A stretch of DNA of 64,000 bases from Pelomicrobium sp036803785 (lineage in GTDB: Bacteria > Pseudomonadota > Gammaproteobacteria > Burkholderiales > UBA6910), in contig NZ_DAIRTR010000001.1 of assembly GCF_036803785.1 (NCBI RefSeq), positions 8,570 to 72,569 of the forward strand. Reading direction: 5' to 3'. Below are positions 23,441 through 32,644 of the stretch, in pieces; position 1 is the stretch's first letter, and every line of letters begins with the position of its first letter. The position numbers and the translations under genes were made by a program. The notes beneath the pieces were generated by a model, which saw nothing but the letters and a program-made list of their open reading frames with translations, did not search any database and was not told the DNA's origin.

Positions 23441-25411
23441 ATGATAACTGACTCATTTGGTTCGGCTTGCCCTGCGGCGTGTACCGCGTTTAAGCGGGAA
23501 GAGCTTCTTCGGACCGAGCTAATCCCAGGAGCAATTTTTTGGGTTCTTGTTCTTCTTACCGCGCTCCTCTATTGGCCGGGGCTGAAAGGAGATTTTCTCC
23601 TTGACGACTTTCAGAACCTGCGCTTTCTGGGGCAACTTTCCTCTCGGTCGTCCACTGAGTGGCTGCTTCCTGTTCTATCTGGCATTAGCAGTGAGGCCGG
23701 ACGACCACTGTCCCTTGCCAGTTTCGCACTTCAGCACGCCGACTGGCCTCGTAATGTCGCTGCATTCAAGTATGTCAACGTACTGCTCCACCTGTTGAAC
23801 GGGTGCCTCCTGTTCTGGCTCTGGCTGAAGCTCGGCCGCTTGACAGGCATCCCCGGGCGGCGGAATCTCCTCATTGGCCTCATCGCAGTGAGCATCTGGC
23901 TGCTGCACCCATTGCTGGTTTCCACGACCCTGTACGTCGTTCAGCGCATGACCCAGTTGTCGGCCTTGTTCACGCTGGTCGGGCTTCTTTTTTATCTCCA
24001 CGGGCGTGAATATCAGCAAGCGGGGAGACTGCGCTCCGGCTACTTGTGGATTTCCCTAGGAGTCGGTCTGTTCGGTCTGCTGGCGACGCTGAGCAAAGAA
24101 AACGGAATCTTAATCTGCCTGCTGGCGCTTTCCATGGAAGCTACTCTGCTGCGGGGCTTTCCATCTCCGTCCGGCTGGCGGGCATGGAAGCTCATTTTCC
24201 TATACGGGCCGGTCGCCTTGCTTGCCTTGGTGGTAATCTGGCGCTTCGACACGATGGTACTGGGGCCTTATGCCATCCGGGATTTCACGCTCATCGAACG
24301 ACTGATGACCCAGGCGAGGGTGTTGGTGGAATACCTGGGCTTGACCGTGGCGCCCGTCCCGAGCGCGCTGGGGCTATACCACGATGACTATGCTCCCTCT
24401 CGAGGACTGCTTGCCCCCGTCACCACGCTGGGGTCCGTTTTCCTGATCGTGGGTCTCGTTGTCCTCGCCTTTGCTACCAGACGCCGCGCACCGGTCTTTT
24501 CGTTTGGTCTGCTCTGGTTTTTTATTGGCCATTTGCTGGAATCCACGATATTCCCGCTGGAGCTTTACTTTGAGCACCGGAATTACCTGCCCATGGCTGG
24601 GCCTGTTTTCGCCTTGAGTTTTTACGGGGTCGATTTGGTGGAAAGAATCAAGTCCATACCGGTGAAACGGGCACTGCGGTTTTTCCCCGTTTTGTATCTC
24701 TCGATCCTCGCTGCCATCACATTCAATGAGGCTCGGCTGTGGGGAGATCCGGTGAGGCAGGCGTATACCTGGGCCAAGGAAAAGCCATATTCTATCCGAG
24801 CCCAGGAACGTCTGGCGGGCATCTGGCAAGCTTTAAAAGAGTATCAGAAAGCAGCGGCAATATATCGAGAAATGGGAAAGAAATTTCCTAGAGACGTTGG
24901 GAGTTATGTTGCCTGGTTAAGTGTTGGCTGTTACGACGGTTCAATAGAGTTACCAAACCAGCAAACTCTCCTACAGAATCTTAAAAATGCCCGTTTTTCA
25001 AATGCTCCCGTGGCGTCCCTGGATGTGATCGTAACGGCAAAGGAAAAAGGGGAATGCATCCGGATCAGCGACGCGCACGTCCTGGAGCTCATTGACGCGC
25101 TGGTGCAGAATCCAAAGTATGCAGCACACCTAGATAATCTGAGTTTATTGGCGGGCCGGCTATATGCAAACATGGGGTATCTAGACAATGCTATCAAGGC
25201 TCTAGATAGAGCATATATGAAGAGTCCCCGTGTCGATATAGCATTCTTTCAGGCAGATTTGCTTGCGAGCGCCGGGTTATACGATGACGCTTTGCGCTAC
25301 GTTGAAAAGGCGCGGCAAGCGGTAAGTGCGTTTCCCATCAAGCGAGATTTGCAGTTGGCGAATATTGCCGCCCTAGAGCGCGCAATTCTACGGGACAAAG
25401 GGGCTCTGTAG
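23441..25411 (+). CDS. GT-C-type membrane glycosyltransferase-like protein with C-terminal TPRs
   Basis: 656 residues: about ten to eleven transmembrane helices up to about residue 430, then a soluble TPR-like region (about 445-650). Near the N-terminus a luminal-loop acidic motif (FLLDDFQN) follows the first helix, as in GT-C enzymes. The stretch STTLYVVQRMTQLSALFTL is typical of bacterial TMTC-like/TPR membrane proteins found next to pilin genes. It lies directly after pilA-1 and before four glycosyltransferases, which suggests transfer of a lipid-linked sugar to pilin (TfpW/PglL-like role). That role is inference. The ribosome site is weak. The C-terminal third is more AT-rich than its surroundings. 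Confidence 0.65.
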   Translation: MITDSFGSACPAACTAFKREELLRTELIPGAIFWVLVLLTALLYWPGLKGDFLLDDFQNLRFLGQLSSRSSTEWLLPVLSGISSEAGRPLSLASFALQHADWPRNVAAFKYVNVLLHLLNGCLLFWLWLKLGRLTGIPGRRNLLIGLIAVSIWLLHPLLVSTTLYVVQRMTQLSALFTLVGLLFYLHGREYQQAGRLRSGYLWISLGVGLFGLLATLSKENGILICLLALSMEATLLRGFPSPSGWRAWKLIFLYGPVALLALVVIWRFDTMVLGPYAIRDFTLIERLMTQARVLVEYLGLTVAPVPSALGLYHDDYAPSRGLLAPVTTLGSVFLIVGLVVLAFATRRRAPVFSFGLLWFFIGHLLESTIFPLELYFEHRNYLPMAGPVFALSFYGVDLVERIKSIPVKRALRFFPVLYLSILAAITFNEARLWGDPVRQAYTWAKEKPYSIRAQERLAGIWQALKEYQKAAAIYREMGKKFPRDVGSYVAWLSVGCYDGSIELPNQQTLLQNLKNARFSNAPVASLDVIVTAKEKGECIRISDAHVLELIDALVQNPKYAAHLDNLSLLAGRLYANMGYLDNAIKALDRAYMKSPRVDIAFFQADLLASAGLYDDALRYVEKARQAVSAFPIKRDLQLANIAALERAILRDKGAL

Positions 25412-25455
25412 GCGGCATAATTTTGGGTGGCCATAGAGAAACGAGAAGTGCACAC

Positions 25456-26319
25456 ATGGCTCCCAAAACCTTGAGCATCGTCATTCCTGCACGCAACGAG
25501 GCGGCTAGCTTGAAGAACTTATTGCCGGCCTTGCGGCAGCGTTATCCGGAATCCGAGATTCTGTTGGTGGATGACGCATCGGAAGACGAAACGGCGGACT
25601 TGTGCCAGCGCCATGGCGTGAAGCGGATTGCCCACCCCTACCACATGGGTAATGGCGCTGCGGTTAAGACGGGCGCCCGGGCAGCGCGGGGTGAGGTGTT
25701 GGTCTTCATGGATGCCGACGGACAGCACCGTCCAGAAGATATCGCCAAGTTGCTGGAGAAGTTGGCGGAAGGCTACGACATGGTCGTGGGCGCCCGAGAT
25801 GGGAGCTCCCAGGCTGGGGCTCACCGGGCCATCGCCAACAGGTTTTACAATCGGCTGGCGAGCTGGATGGTGGGCCAGCAGGTGGCGGATCTGACTTCCG
25901 GCTTTAGGGTCGTGAAAGCGGAGAAGTTCCGAAAGTTTTTGTACCTTCTGCCGAACGGTTTTTCTTATCCTACCACTATCACCATGAGTTTTTTCCGGGC
26001 AGGTTATCCGGTAGCCTACGTGCCCATTGTGGCACCTCCCCGCATCGGTAAAAGCCACTTGCGGCTGTTTCGGGACGGGTTTCGATTCTTGCTCATCATT
26101 TTCAAGATTGGCACCCTTTATTCTCCGCTTAAGCTCTTCGTTCCAGCGAGCGCTTTTTTCTTCCTCACCGGACTCGGATATTACCTTTATACTTTTCTGA
26201 GCTTCCATCGCTTTACTAACATGTCGGCGCTGCTGTTCATCACGTCGATTCTCATTTTTCTCATGGGACTCGTCTCTGAGCAGATCACGAATCTCAACTA
26301 CAAGGACAGTGACCGCTGA
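25456..26319 (+). CDS. GT2 family glycosyltransferase (polyprenyl-phosphate sugar transferase-like)
   Basis: 287 residues from the ATG at 25456. The GT-A domain starts LSIVIPARNEAASLKNLLPA, binds nucleotide-sugar via DDASEDETADLC and has the metal DxD form MDADGQHRPEDI (about residue 89). Two hydrophobic helices at the C-terminus (about 220-245 and 250-275) anchor it to the membrane, as in DPM1/ArnC-type enzymes that load a sugar onto polyprenyl phosphate. It could supply the lipid-linked donor for the GT-C protein before it. The next gene starts before this one ends. Confidence 0.85.
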   Translation: MAPKTLSIVIPARNEAASLKNLLPALRQRYPESEILLVDDASEDETADLCQRHGVKRIAHPYHMGNGAAVKTGARAARGEVLVFMDADGQHRPEDIAKLLEKLAEGYDMVVGARDGSSQAGAHRAIANRFYNRLASWMVGQQVADLTSGFRVVKAEKFRKFLYLLPNGFSYPTTITMSFFRAGYPVAYVPIVAPPRIGKSHLRLFRDGFRFLLIIFKIGTLYSPLKLFVPASAFFFLTGLGYYLYTFLSFHRFTNMSALLFITSILIFLMGLVSEQITNLNYKDSDR

Positions 26320-27541
26320 AGTTACCCGCTGCCGTGTTCTCGTACTGACTTCTACGTTCCCGCGCTGGGAGGGAGATCACGAGCCGCCATTTGTTTATGA
26401 GCTCTGCCGACGGCTCGCTAGATGCTTCGATGTCCTGGTTTTGGCTCCCCACGCTGCTGGCGCAGCACGGCGAGAGATTATCGCGGGCGTCGAGGTAGTG
26501 CGCTTTCGCTACTTTTTTCCCAAGTGGCAAAAGCTGGCGTACGAGGGGGGTATTCTGGCGAAATTACAGAGAAACAAATGGCTTTACTTACAGGTGCCTT
26601 TCTTTTTTCTTTTCCAACTACTCAGCTTGATGAGAATCATGGGCGAAAAGAGGTTCGACGTCATCCACGCCCATTGGTTGATACCTCAAGGGCTGATTGC
26701 CGTATTGGCCAGATTTTTTCTCAGAAAACGACTTCCTCTTCTTTGCACGTCCCATGGTGGGGATCTTTATGGCCTGAAGAATGCCTGGTTGATCCGGTTG
26801 AAGCAGGTGGTTCTCGGTCGGGTAGATGCGTTGACGGTGGTGAGCCGTTCGATGGCTGAGGAGGCGGTGAGGCTTGGAGCCCAAGAGGAGTCTTTGCACG
26901 TCGTCTCTATGGGGGTAGATGCTTGCGCGCTTTTTACCCCGAGTGAGTATGAAGCAAGGAGTAATCACGAACTCTTGTTCGTGGGCAGGCTGGTCGAAAA
27001 AAAAGGTCTGGCTTACCTATTCGAAGCAATGCCCGCTATCCTGGCGAGTTATCCGCAAGCGAAACTTTCTGTGGTGGGAAGCGGGCCGGAAGAACACCGC
27101 CTTCGGTCTCTGGCCCGGGAGCTTGGAATCTCGGACAAAGTCGTTTTTGAGGGAGCTATCCCCAATGTCGACCTTCCTCGCCTGTATCGCCGGGCGACCG
27201 TGTTTGTCGCGCCGTCGGTCATCGCGAAGAGTGGCGACCAAGAAGGGCTGGGGCTAGTACTTGCGGAGGCTTTGGCTTGCGAATGCCCGGTTGTGGCTTT
27301 TGATCTTCCGGCCATTCGGGAAGTAGTCATCGATGGAGTAACCGGCCTAACGGCTCGTGAGCGGGACAGCTCAGATCTTGCATCAAAAGTGATCAAACTT
27401 TTAGACAATCCAGATCTTCGCAAGCATCTCGCTCGAGAAGGCAGGCGGCATGTCTTGACCCGGTTTGATTGGGAAGTAATCTCCTCCCGTTATACACGGC
27501 TGATTGATGTCTTGGCCAAGTCATGTCCGCAGGAAAACTAG
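26309..27541 (+). CDS. GT4 family glycosyltransferase
   Basis: 410 residues starting at a GTG that overlaps the end of the previous gene by 11 bases. The GT-B fold is visible: N-terminal domain starting RVLVLTSTFPRWEGD, and C-terminal domain with LLFVGRLVEKKGLAYLFEA (about 220-240) and the E-x7-E region (KSGDQEGLGLVLAEALACE, about 310-330). The presence of HAHWLIPQG fits the usual sugar-nucleotide GT4 type. It adds a sugar to a lipid-linked glycan on the cytosolic side. Tight overlap on both sides shows an operon. Confidence 0.88.
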   Translation: MTAEVTRCRVLVLTSTFPRWEGDHEPPFVYELCRRLARCFDVLVLAPHAAGAARREIIAGVEVVRFRYFFPKWQKLAYEGGILAKLQRNKWLYLQVPFFFLFQLLSLMRIMGEKRFDVIHAHWLIPQGLIAVLARFFLRKRLPLLCTSHGGDLYGLKNAWLIRLKQVVLGRVDALTVVSRSMAEEAVRLGAQEESLHVVSMGVDACALFTPSEYEARSNHELLFVGRLVEKKGLAYLFEAMPAILASYPQAKLSVVGSGPEEHRLRSLARELGISDKVVFEGAIPNVDLPRLYRRATVFVAPSVIAKSGDQEGLGLVLAEALACECPVVAFDLPAIREVVIDGVTGLTARERDSSDLASKVIKLLDNPDLRKHLAREGRRHVLTRFDWEVISSRYTRLIDVLAKSCPQEN

Positions 27542-28434
27542 ATTCAACTAAGAGCAATCATAAGAGTATTTGCGCCATTGTCCTCGATTACCGCGGTGCG
27601 CAAAAGACTGCCAAATGTCTAAGCTCGCTGATCGGCCAGGGGATAGATCATGTCATCGTCGTTGATAATTCAAGCGACGCCAAGGCATCACAAGAGCTGA
27701 CGGAAGCACTAGATTCAATACGCCGCAAGGGCCCGGAATTCACTATTTGTCTCCTCACGCCAGGAGAGAATCTCGGATTCGCGAAAGGGGTGAACTTTGC
27801 TTTGCAGCATGTTGCTGGCAACAACACGTTATATGACTACTATCTTCTGATTAATAACGATGCGGAGGCGACCCTTAATCTAGTCTCTAGGCTAAGGCAA
27901 GCACTCGATAACGATCCAAAGCTTTGCCTCGTTGCTCCTTCCATTTTCTCTGTATCAGGCGAGGAACAGGCCCTGGTGTGGTATCAGCGTTACTTCGGTC
28001 TGCTCACCAGGCGCAGAAACCCTCTCGCCTTTCCCTACCTTAGTGGTTGTTGTCTGATGTTCAAGAAAGAGCTTGCCGGTTCTGGAAAACTCCTGGACGA
28101 GGAGTTTTTCATGTATGGCGAGGATGCGGCCCTAGGCTGGCAGCTCTTCAGAGCAAGGAAAGAAATAAAGTGTCTCCGAGACGCGCTTGTTCTACATGAG
28201 GGCGGGGCGTCGTCCTCCAAAGCCGGGCTGTTTTACGAATATCATTTGGCTCGTGCACACATCTTGCTTGCGTTAAAAACCTGGTGGTGGCCAGTGGAAA
28301 TTCCATTTATGGTGCTGTGTAAGTTGCTAGCTTTGACTGCCAGAGCCTTCATACGATGCGTCCGATATCGCAGCGCAATCCCTCTTTACGCTTTTGTGTT
28401 GTCTTGGTTACCGTTCAAGCTACGGAATCCGTAA
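27523..28434 (+). CDS. GT2 family glycosyltransferase (WbbL/rhamnosyltransferase-like)
   Basis: 303 residues, overlapping the previous gene by 19 bases. The GT-A domain reads AIVLDYRGAQKTAKCLSSL, VVDNSSD, GENLGFAKGVNFAL and then LLINNDAEA (the DxD-like metal site, about residue 110). The acceptor-side stretch DEEFFMYGEDAALGWQL (about 190-206) is typical of rhamnosyltransferase-like GT2 enzymes. The sugar cannot be told from sequence. Base composition looks lower in GC than in the flanking pilus and sox genes, which hints at a transferred glycan cassette. Confidence 0.82.
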   Translation: MSAGKLDSTKSNHKSICAIVLDYRGAQKTAKCLSSLIGQGIDHVIVVDNSSDAKASQELTEALDSIRRKGPEFTICLLTPGENLGFAKGVNFALQHVAGNNTLYDYYLLINNDAEATLNLVSRLRQALDNDPKLCLVAPSIFSVSGEEQALVWYQRYFGLLTRRRNPLAFPYLSGCCLMFKKELAGSGKLLDEEFFMYGEDAALGWQLFRARKEIKCLRDALVLHEGGASSSKAGLFYEYHLARAHILLALKTWWWPVEIPFMVLCKLLALTARAFIRCVRYRSAIPLYAFVLSWLPFKLRNP

Positions 28435-28458
28435 AGGAATCGAGCGGACGGCGGACGA

Positions 28459-29484
28459 ATGAAAGCTTGGTTTCCGACGATCCGTGCTAGCTCGGGAGCC
28501 GATGTGTACACTACCCGACTAGCCGACGCACTAAGGAAACGAAATATTGGAGCGGAAATTCGATGGTATTCAAGATGGTTCGAGTTTGCCCCATTTCTTC
28601 TGCGGAGGGCTTGTGCACCGTCAGACGCTGATGTGATACTAGCCAATTCTTGGAATGGCTACGCATTCAAGCGCCCTGACATTCCGCTTGTTATCGTTGA
28701 GCATCACTGTGTTTTTGACCCGCTTTATCATTCATACCGATCGTTTCCGCAATATTTTTATCATCGTATGCTGATCAAATCCTACGAACAGGCGTCCTTC
28801 GCAAAGGCAGATGCTGTAGTGGCTGTCAGCGAGTTTACCGCCAGCGGCTTGAGAGCGTTCCTAGGATACAAGCAAGTGCGCGTCATTCATAACTGGGTTG
28901 ATGTAGAGAAGTTCAAGCCCGAACCTTCAATCGGAACAGCACGGAGAAGACGCCCTTTTCGTCTGCTATACGTTGGCAACTTTTCCCGGCGAAAGGGCGC
29001 GGACCTGCTGGTACCCATCATGGAAGCACTGGGGGAAGATTTCGAGCTTTTTTATACGAGCGGGCTGAGATCCAGCATGAGGGCAGGCTCACTGTCCAAC
29101 ATGATTCCTTTAGGGAAGTTGATAGAAGAGAAACTAATCGAAATCTACCAAGATTGCGACGCGCTGTTATTTCCTTCCCGTTTCGAAGGATTTGGATATG
29201 CAGCTCTGGAAGCTATGGCTTGCGGGAAGCCGGTGATCGCTTCTAATTCGAGCTCGCTGCCGGAAGTAGTGGAAAATGGCGTATGCGGGATCTTGTGTGA
29301 GCCGGATAACGTAAATGCTTTCGTCGAGGCTTGCCGAAGGCTCGCGGAAGATCCAGCGTTGTGCAGGCGTATGGGCGAAGCGGGGCGGGAACGAGCAGTT
29401 AGGCTATTTTCGGAAGACGCGATCGTTCCAAAATATGTCCAGCTATTCGAAGAGCTCTCTGGGAAAAAAGCCTACAAAGCCTAA
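28459..29484 (+). CDS. GT4 family glycosyltransferase
   Basis: 341 residues with a GT-B fold. The C-terminal half holds LLYVGNFSRRKGADLLVPIM (about residue 173) and the active-site stretch LLFPSRFEGFGYAALEAMAC (about 235-254), where Glu binds the nucleotide ribose/phosphate. The N-terminus is short compared with most GT4 enzymes but begins on a reasonable ATG 24 bases after the previous stop. It is the last gene of the glycan operon. Lower GC and AT-rich codons recur here. Confidence 0.85.
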   Translation: MKAWFPTIRASSGADVYTTRLADALRKRNIGAEIRWYSRWFEFAPFLLRRACAPSDADVILANSWNGYAFKRPDIPLVIVEHHCVFDPLYHSYRSFPQYFYHRMLIKSYEQASFAKADAVVAVSEFTASGLRAFLGYKQVRVIHNWVDVEKFKPEPSIGTARRRRPFRLLYVGNFSRRKGADLLVPIMEALGEDFELFYTSGLRSSMRAGSLSNMIPLGKLIEEKLIEIYQDCDALLFPSRFEGFGYAALEAMACGKPVIASNSSSLPEVVENGVCGILCEPDNVNAFVEACRRLAEDPALCRRMGEAGRERAVRLFSEDAIVPKYVQLFEELSGKKAYKA

Positions 29485-29556
29485 TCCTGATTGTCTGGTT
29501 GTCCGTTATTTGCCCTTTTTCTGCATTAGAAAGGCCCTTTGTTAAGCTTCTTTAAC

Positions 29557-29572
29557 TGGCATGGACCTTGCC
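29557..29572 (+). promoter_or_regulatory. Sigma-54 promoter of pilA-2
   Basis: TGGCATGGACCTTGCC is a second clear sigma-54 site with the required 10-base GG-to-GC spacing. It lies 67 bases before the pilin ATG and nearly repeats the element before pilA-1 (TGGCATGNACCTTGC in both), so the two pilins are likely under the same activator. Confidence 0.88.
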
Positions 29573-29638
29573 TAAAGCTTGATAAGCCCGTGTTTCAACA
29601 AGATCTGAGGCTCGGGAGCTGACGCTGAGGGGCAAAAC

Positions 29639-30067
29639 ATGTCTTGGGAAGTAAAGGGCTTCACCTTGATCGAGTTGATGATCGTGGTGGCAGTCATTGG
29701 GATTCTGTCGGCGATTGCCATACCTGCTTATCGAGATTATCACGCAAGGGCGCAGGTGTCCGAAGCCGTGGTGCTCACTGGCGCTGTGCGAGCGCCACTT
29801 GCGGAGTTCTATTCAGACAAGGGACGATGGCCAACCGAGGCAAGCTCGGTCATCGAAACGACGACCGGCAAATATGTGGATAAAGTAGAGCTTGTGGGAG
29901 CGGTCGGCGCCACAGGGATCATCGAGGTGGTGGCGACAATGCGTACTACCAACGTTGCGCCGGAGATCTCCGGCCGGACGCTGGTCATGTCGAGCGACAA
30001 TGGAGCGCGGTGGGCTTGCTACAGTGGAACTATTCCCGAGCTCTATCGTCCACAAGCGTGCAAGTAA
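29639..30067 (+). CDS. pilA: Type IV major pilin-like protein, copy 2
   Basis: 142 residues. Leader MSWEVKG, then the processing site G^FTLIELMIVVAVIGILSA with Glu5, and AIPAYRDYHARAQVSEAV. A C-terminal disulfide loop is formed by the Cys in WACYSG and the Cys in PQACK. It has its own sigma-54 promoter. The first 50 residues match copy 1 closely, while the globular domain differs, so the cell may express two different pilins. Its stop codon abuts the stop of the convergent methyltransferase gene, with no base between them. Confidence 0.93.
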   Translation: MSWEVKGFTLIELMIVVAVIGILSAIAIPAYRDYHARAQVSEAVVLTGAVRAPLAEFYSDKGRWPTEASSVIETTTGKYVDKVELVGAVGATGIIEVVATMRTTNVAPEISGRTLVMSSDNGARWACYSGTIPELYRPQACK

Positions 30068-31102
30068 TCATTTCCAGGCGATCATGATGATCTCTTCACC
30101 CGCGTTTTTCTGCAGGATGCAAGCTCCTAGTTCTGCCAGCTGAAAACCGACTGCCTTTATAATTTCAAATGGGCTTCGTTGCCGTGATGCCAACCTCTGT
30201 TTGTTGCTTTGACTAGCGAGGTAGATTTCGCGTGCGCCGCGGGCAGTGACCAACACTTTCCGATGGTAAAAACCGGCTCTTTCTGCCAGCAGATGTAAGG
30301 CGGGTGAGGTGAACACGTGCAGATGGCGAGGAGGTTCCAAACCTCTCCAATTCGACTTGAATATTCGATGCCCGAAACTTTGGGCATTGGGTGTCGCAAT
30401 GGTGAGTTGCCCATGATCTCGTAGAATCCGGTGGCATTCGCGAAGTAGATTTTGTGGATCGTGAACGTGCTCGATGACATGGTTCATGACGATAGCATCA
30501 AAGGAGCCGTCCGGGTGATGCTGGCTTTGCAGGGTTCCCAGTAGTACTTCCAATCCTTTGTTGCGGGCGTTGTTGACGGCATTGGGGTCGAAATCCACGC
30601 CTTGCACAGCCCAGCCAAGAGATTTCAAGAATTCAAGCAGCTTTCCGCTTCCGCAGCCTATTTCCAACAGCCTGCCGCCGGGTTTGTAAGGAAGATACAT
30701 CACGTCGAAATCCAGGCTTGCCCTGCGGGCGGGATGTAATCGAATCAATTGCCCGAGTAGACTTTCCACCATTTTGTTCTCATTAGAAGGGTATCCATAC
30801 TGCCAGGCAAGATATCCGGATCTCACCAAGTCAAAGACCTTTTGCAAGTAAGGGCTTCTGCGCCGCTTCGTCTCAGTATGGGTGTAATACACCTGATATG
30901 CGCGACCGATGTCCTCCGGTAAGGGCATGGGATCGAGCCACAATACGCCGCAGTCCCGGCCGGGGCAGCGTCTCATGTCCCATTGACCTGGGGCGCCGAA
31001 CAGTCGATCTTTCAAGCTGCGGTACAAAATATCTCCTTCCGCGCCGCACAGAAAGCAGCGCGGAGCAGGACAGGCTCTGATTTGCGTATCCGAGAAGCTC
31101 AT
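30068..31102 (-). CDS. SAM-dependent methyltransferase, class I
   Basis: 344 residues. The N-terminal part has a cysteine-rich knuckle (CPAPRCFLCG ... RRCPGRDCG, about residues 10-52) seen in sugar- or glycan-associated methyltransferases. Motif I is LLEIGCGSGKLLEFLKSLGW (about 135-155), followed by VDFDP and NHVIEHVHDP. It methylates a small molecule or glycan; the acceptor is unknown. It overlaps the upstream flippase gene by 4 bases (ATGA), which ties it to glycan export. It is convergent with pilA-2. Confidence 0.85.
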   Translation of the reverse strand: MSFSDTQIRACPAPRCFLCGAEGDILYRSLKDRLFGAPGQWDMRRCPGRDCGVLWLDPMPLPEDIGRAYQVYYTHTETKRRRSPYLQKVFDLVRSGYLAWQYGYPSNENKMVESLLGQLIRLHPARRASLDFDVMYLPYKPGGRLLEIGCGSGKLLEFLKSLGWAVQGVDFDPNAVNNARNKGLEVLLGTLQSQHHPDGSFDAIVMNHVIEHVHDPQNLLRECHRILRDHGQLTIATPNAQSFGHRIFKSNWRGLEPPRHLHVFTSPALHLLAERAGFYHRKVLVTARGAREIYLASQSNKQRLASRQRSPFEIIKAVGFQLAELGACILQKNAGEEIIMIAWK

Positions 31103-32589
31103 GATTTGACGGTGGAATGGTGGAGTAGGTTGAGCACCGCGGCGCGCTCATCTGCTGAGAAGCAACGTAGCCAGCACCAGGCGAGGAGCACTGGCAGGCC
31201 GATGCCCAAGAACGTTAGCTTGACCATGAGGTTTTCCAGGCCGAGTCCGGCGGCGAGCCCGATGCCGGCCAGAGAGACTGGCAGCCATGCCTGATTGATG
31301 CGAAGCTTTGTTTCGATAGGGATGAGCTTCGCGGATGCATAAAAGAGCAATGCAGCATCCACAATGACCCGCCCGGTCCAGGCAAGGGCCGCACCCGTGA
31401 CACCGTAGGCGGGAACCAGCCATCCCAGAGCGGCCAGGTAAAAGGGGAGTTCGGCGAGATGGAACTTGGCCGTAAGATCGGGCCTTCCTGCGCCCTGCAC
31501 CAGGGCATAAGCAATCTGGGCCAGGCTGTTGATCAGGACGCCCACTGTCAGCACTTGCAGAACGCGATAACTGTTGTGTGCGAACTCGACGTCTATCCAT
31601 AGCTCGAGGACTTCCCTGGACAGGGTCAAGAGCGCCAAAGTCACGGGAAAGAGAGCGATGAAAACGTACTTGAGCCCTTGCCTGAAGAGTCTCGCTGTCC
31701 GATGGCGGTCTGAATTAAAGGAGGCGGAAAAAGCGGGATAAAGCACTGCGGCTAGGGCACCAGGAATGAGCCACAGCTTAGTGACGACTTCGTAGGGAGT
31801 GACGTAGTACGCCACGGCGGCCAAGGAAATCACACTGCCGATGACGAAACGGTCCATATAAACCATGACGGGACCAATCACGCTCGAGATCGCCATCCAA
31901 CCGCCGATCCGGAAGAGGGCTCTTGCTGCGTAAGCTTGCGGCATCAAGTGCAATGTCCCTTCTGGGACCAAGCGGGTGGACGAGACGAAATAGGCAATCC
32001 ATGCAGCGACTCGACCGGCCACGAGCACCCACGCGATTGCGCTGAGGCTCGAGGATAGCGGGAGAACAGCGAGAGGTCCCAGGAGCGTGACCGCACCCAT
32101 TCCGACTTGAATGGCGTTGCTAGCGCCGAAGCGTTGCTTGCCTTCCAACAGCCCTTTGAAGGTTGCCGCGGTGGTGAGGAAGGGAAGACTTGTAGCCAGG
32201 ATGTATAGGGCGAGGCGGGTTTCCTCCGCTAGCTCGAGAGGAATGCTCAACGTACTGGTCACCAGCCACGACGTCACGGCGACAAGCGACAGCGCTGCTG
32301 CGATGCCGAGGCAGCCGGTCAACACTAAGGCCGTCCCGAGGAACACTGATACCTGATCGTCCTGTCTGGCGGCGGTGTTTTCTGCCACGACCTTGATGAG
32401 CGCCCGGCTGATGCCGAGGTCGAACAGGCTGAAATAGCCGAGCACGGCCCAGAGGAGCATCAGCGCACCGAATCGGTCGGTGCCGAGCTGCTGGATCAAG
32501 AGAGGAAAGGCAAAAAGCGCTAGGAGCAGGGGCACCCCCTGTCCAGCCAAGCTGTAGAGCGTGTTTCGTGCGAGGTGGCGGGCGTTCAC
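31099..32589 (-). CDS. Wzx-like lipopolysaccharide/oligosaccharide flippase
   Basis: 496 residues with about twelve to fourteen transmembrane helices and few charges between them, starting NTLYSLAGQGVPLLLALFAF. The layout (GTDRFGALMLLWAVLGYFSLFDLGISRAL near the N-terminus) is the polysaccharide biosynthesis/MATE-type flippase pattern. It should turn an undecaprenyl-linked oligosaccharide across the inner membrane. With the glycosyltransferases at 25456-29484 it could deliver the donor for pilin or surface glycan. It is read in the same direction as the macAB genes, 55 bases after the permease stop. Confidence 0.88.
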   Translation of the reverse strand: MNARHLARNTLYSLAGQGVPLLLALFAFPLLIQQLGTDRFGALMLLWAVLGYFSLFDLGISRALIKVVAENTAARQDDQVSVFLGTALVLTGCLGIAAALSLVAVTSWLVTSTLSIPLELAEETRLALYILATSLPFLTTAATFKGLLEGKQRFGASNAIQVGMGAVTLLGPLAVLPLSSSLSAIAWVLVAGRVAAWIAYFVSSTRLVPEGTLHLMPQAYAARALFRIGGWMAISSVIGPVMVYMDRFVIGSVISLAAVAYYVTPYEVVTKLWLIPGALAAVLYPAFSASFNSDRHRTARLFRQGLKYVFIALFPVTLALLTLSREVLELWIDVEFAHNSYRVLQVLTVGVLINSLAQIAYALVQGAGRPDLTAKFHLAELPFYLAALGWLVPAYGVTGAALAWTGRVIVDAALLFYASAKLIPIETKLRINQAWLPVSLAGIGLAAGLGLENLMVKLTFLGIGLPVLLAWCWLRCFSADERAAVLNLLHHSTVKS

Positions 32590-32644
32590 GCAAATGGATC
32601 GCCGCCATGCGGCGACTCGGATAAGTCACAGGGAGCGTTGCGGC

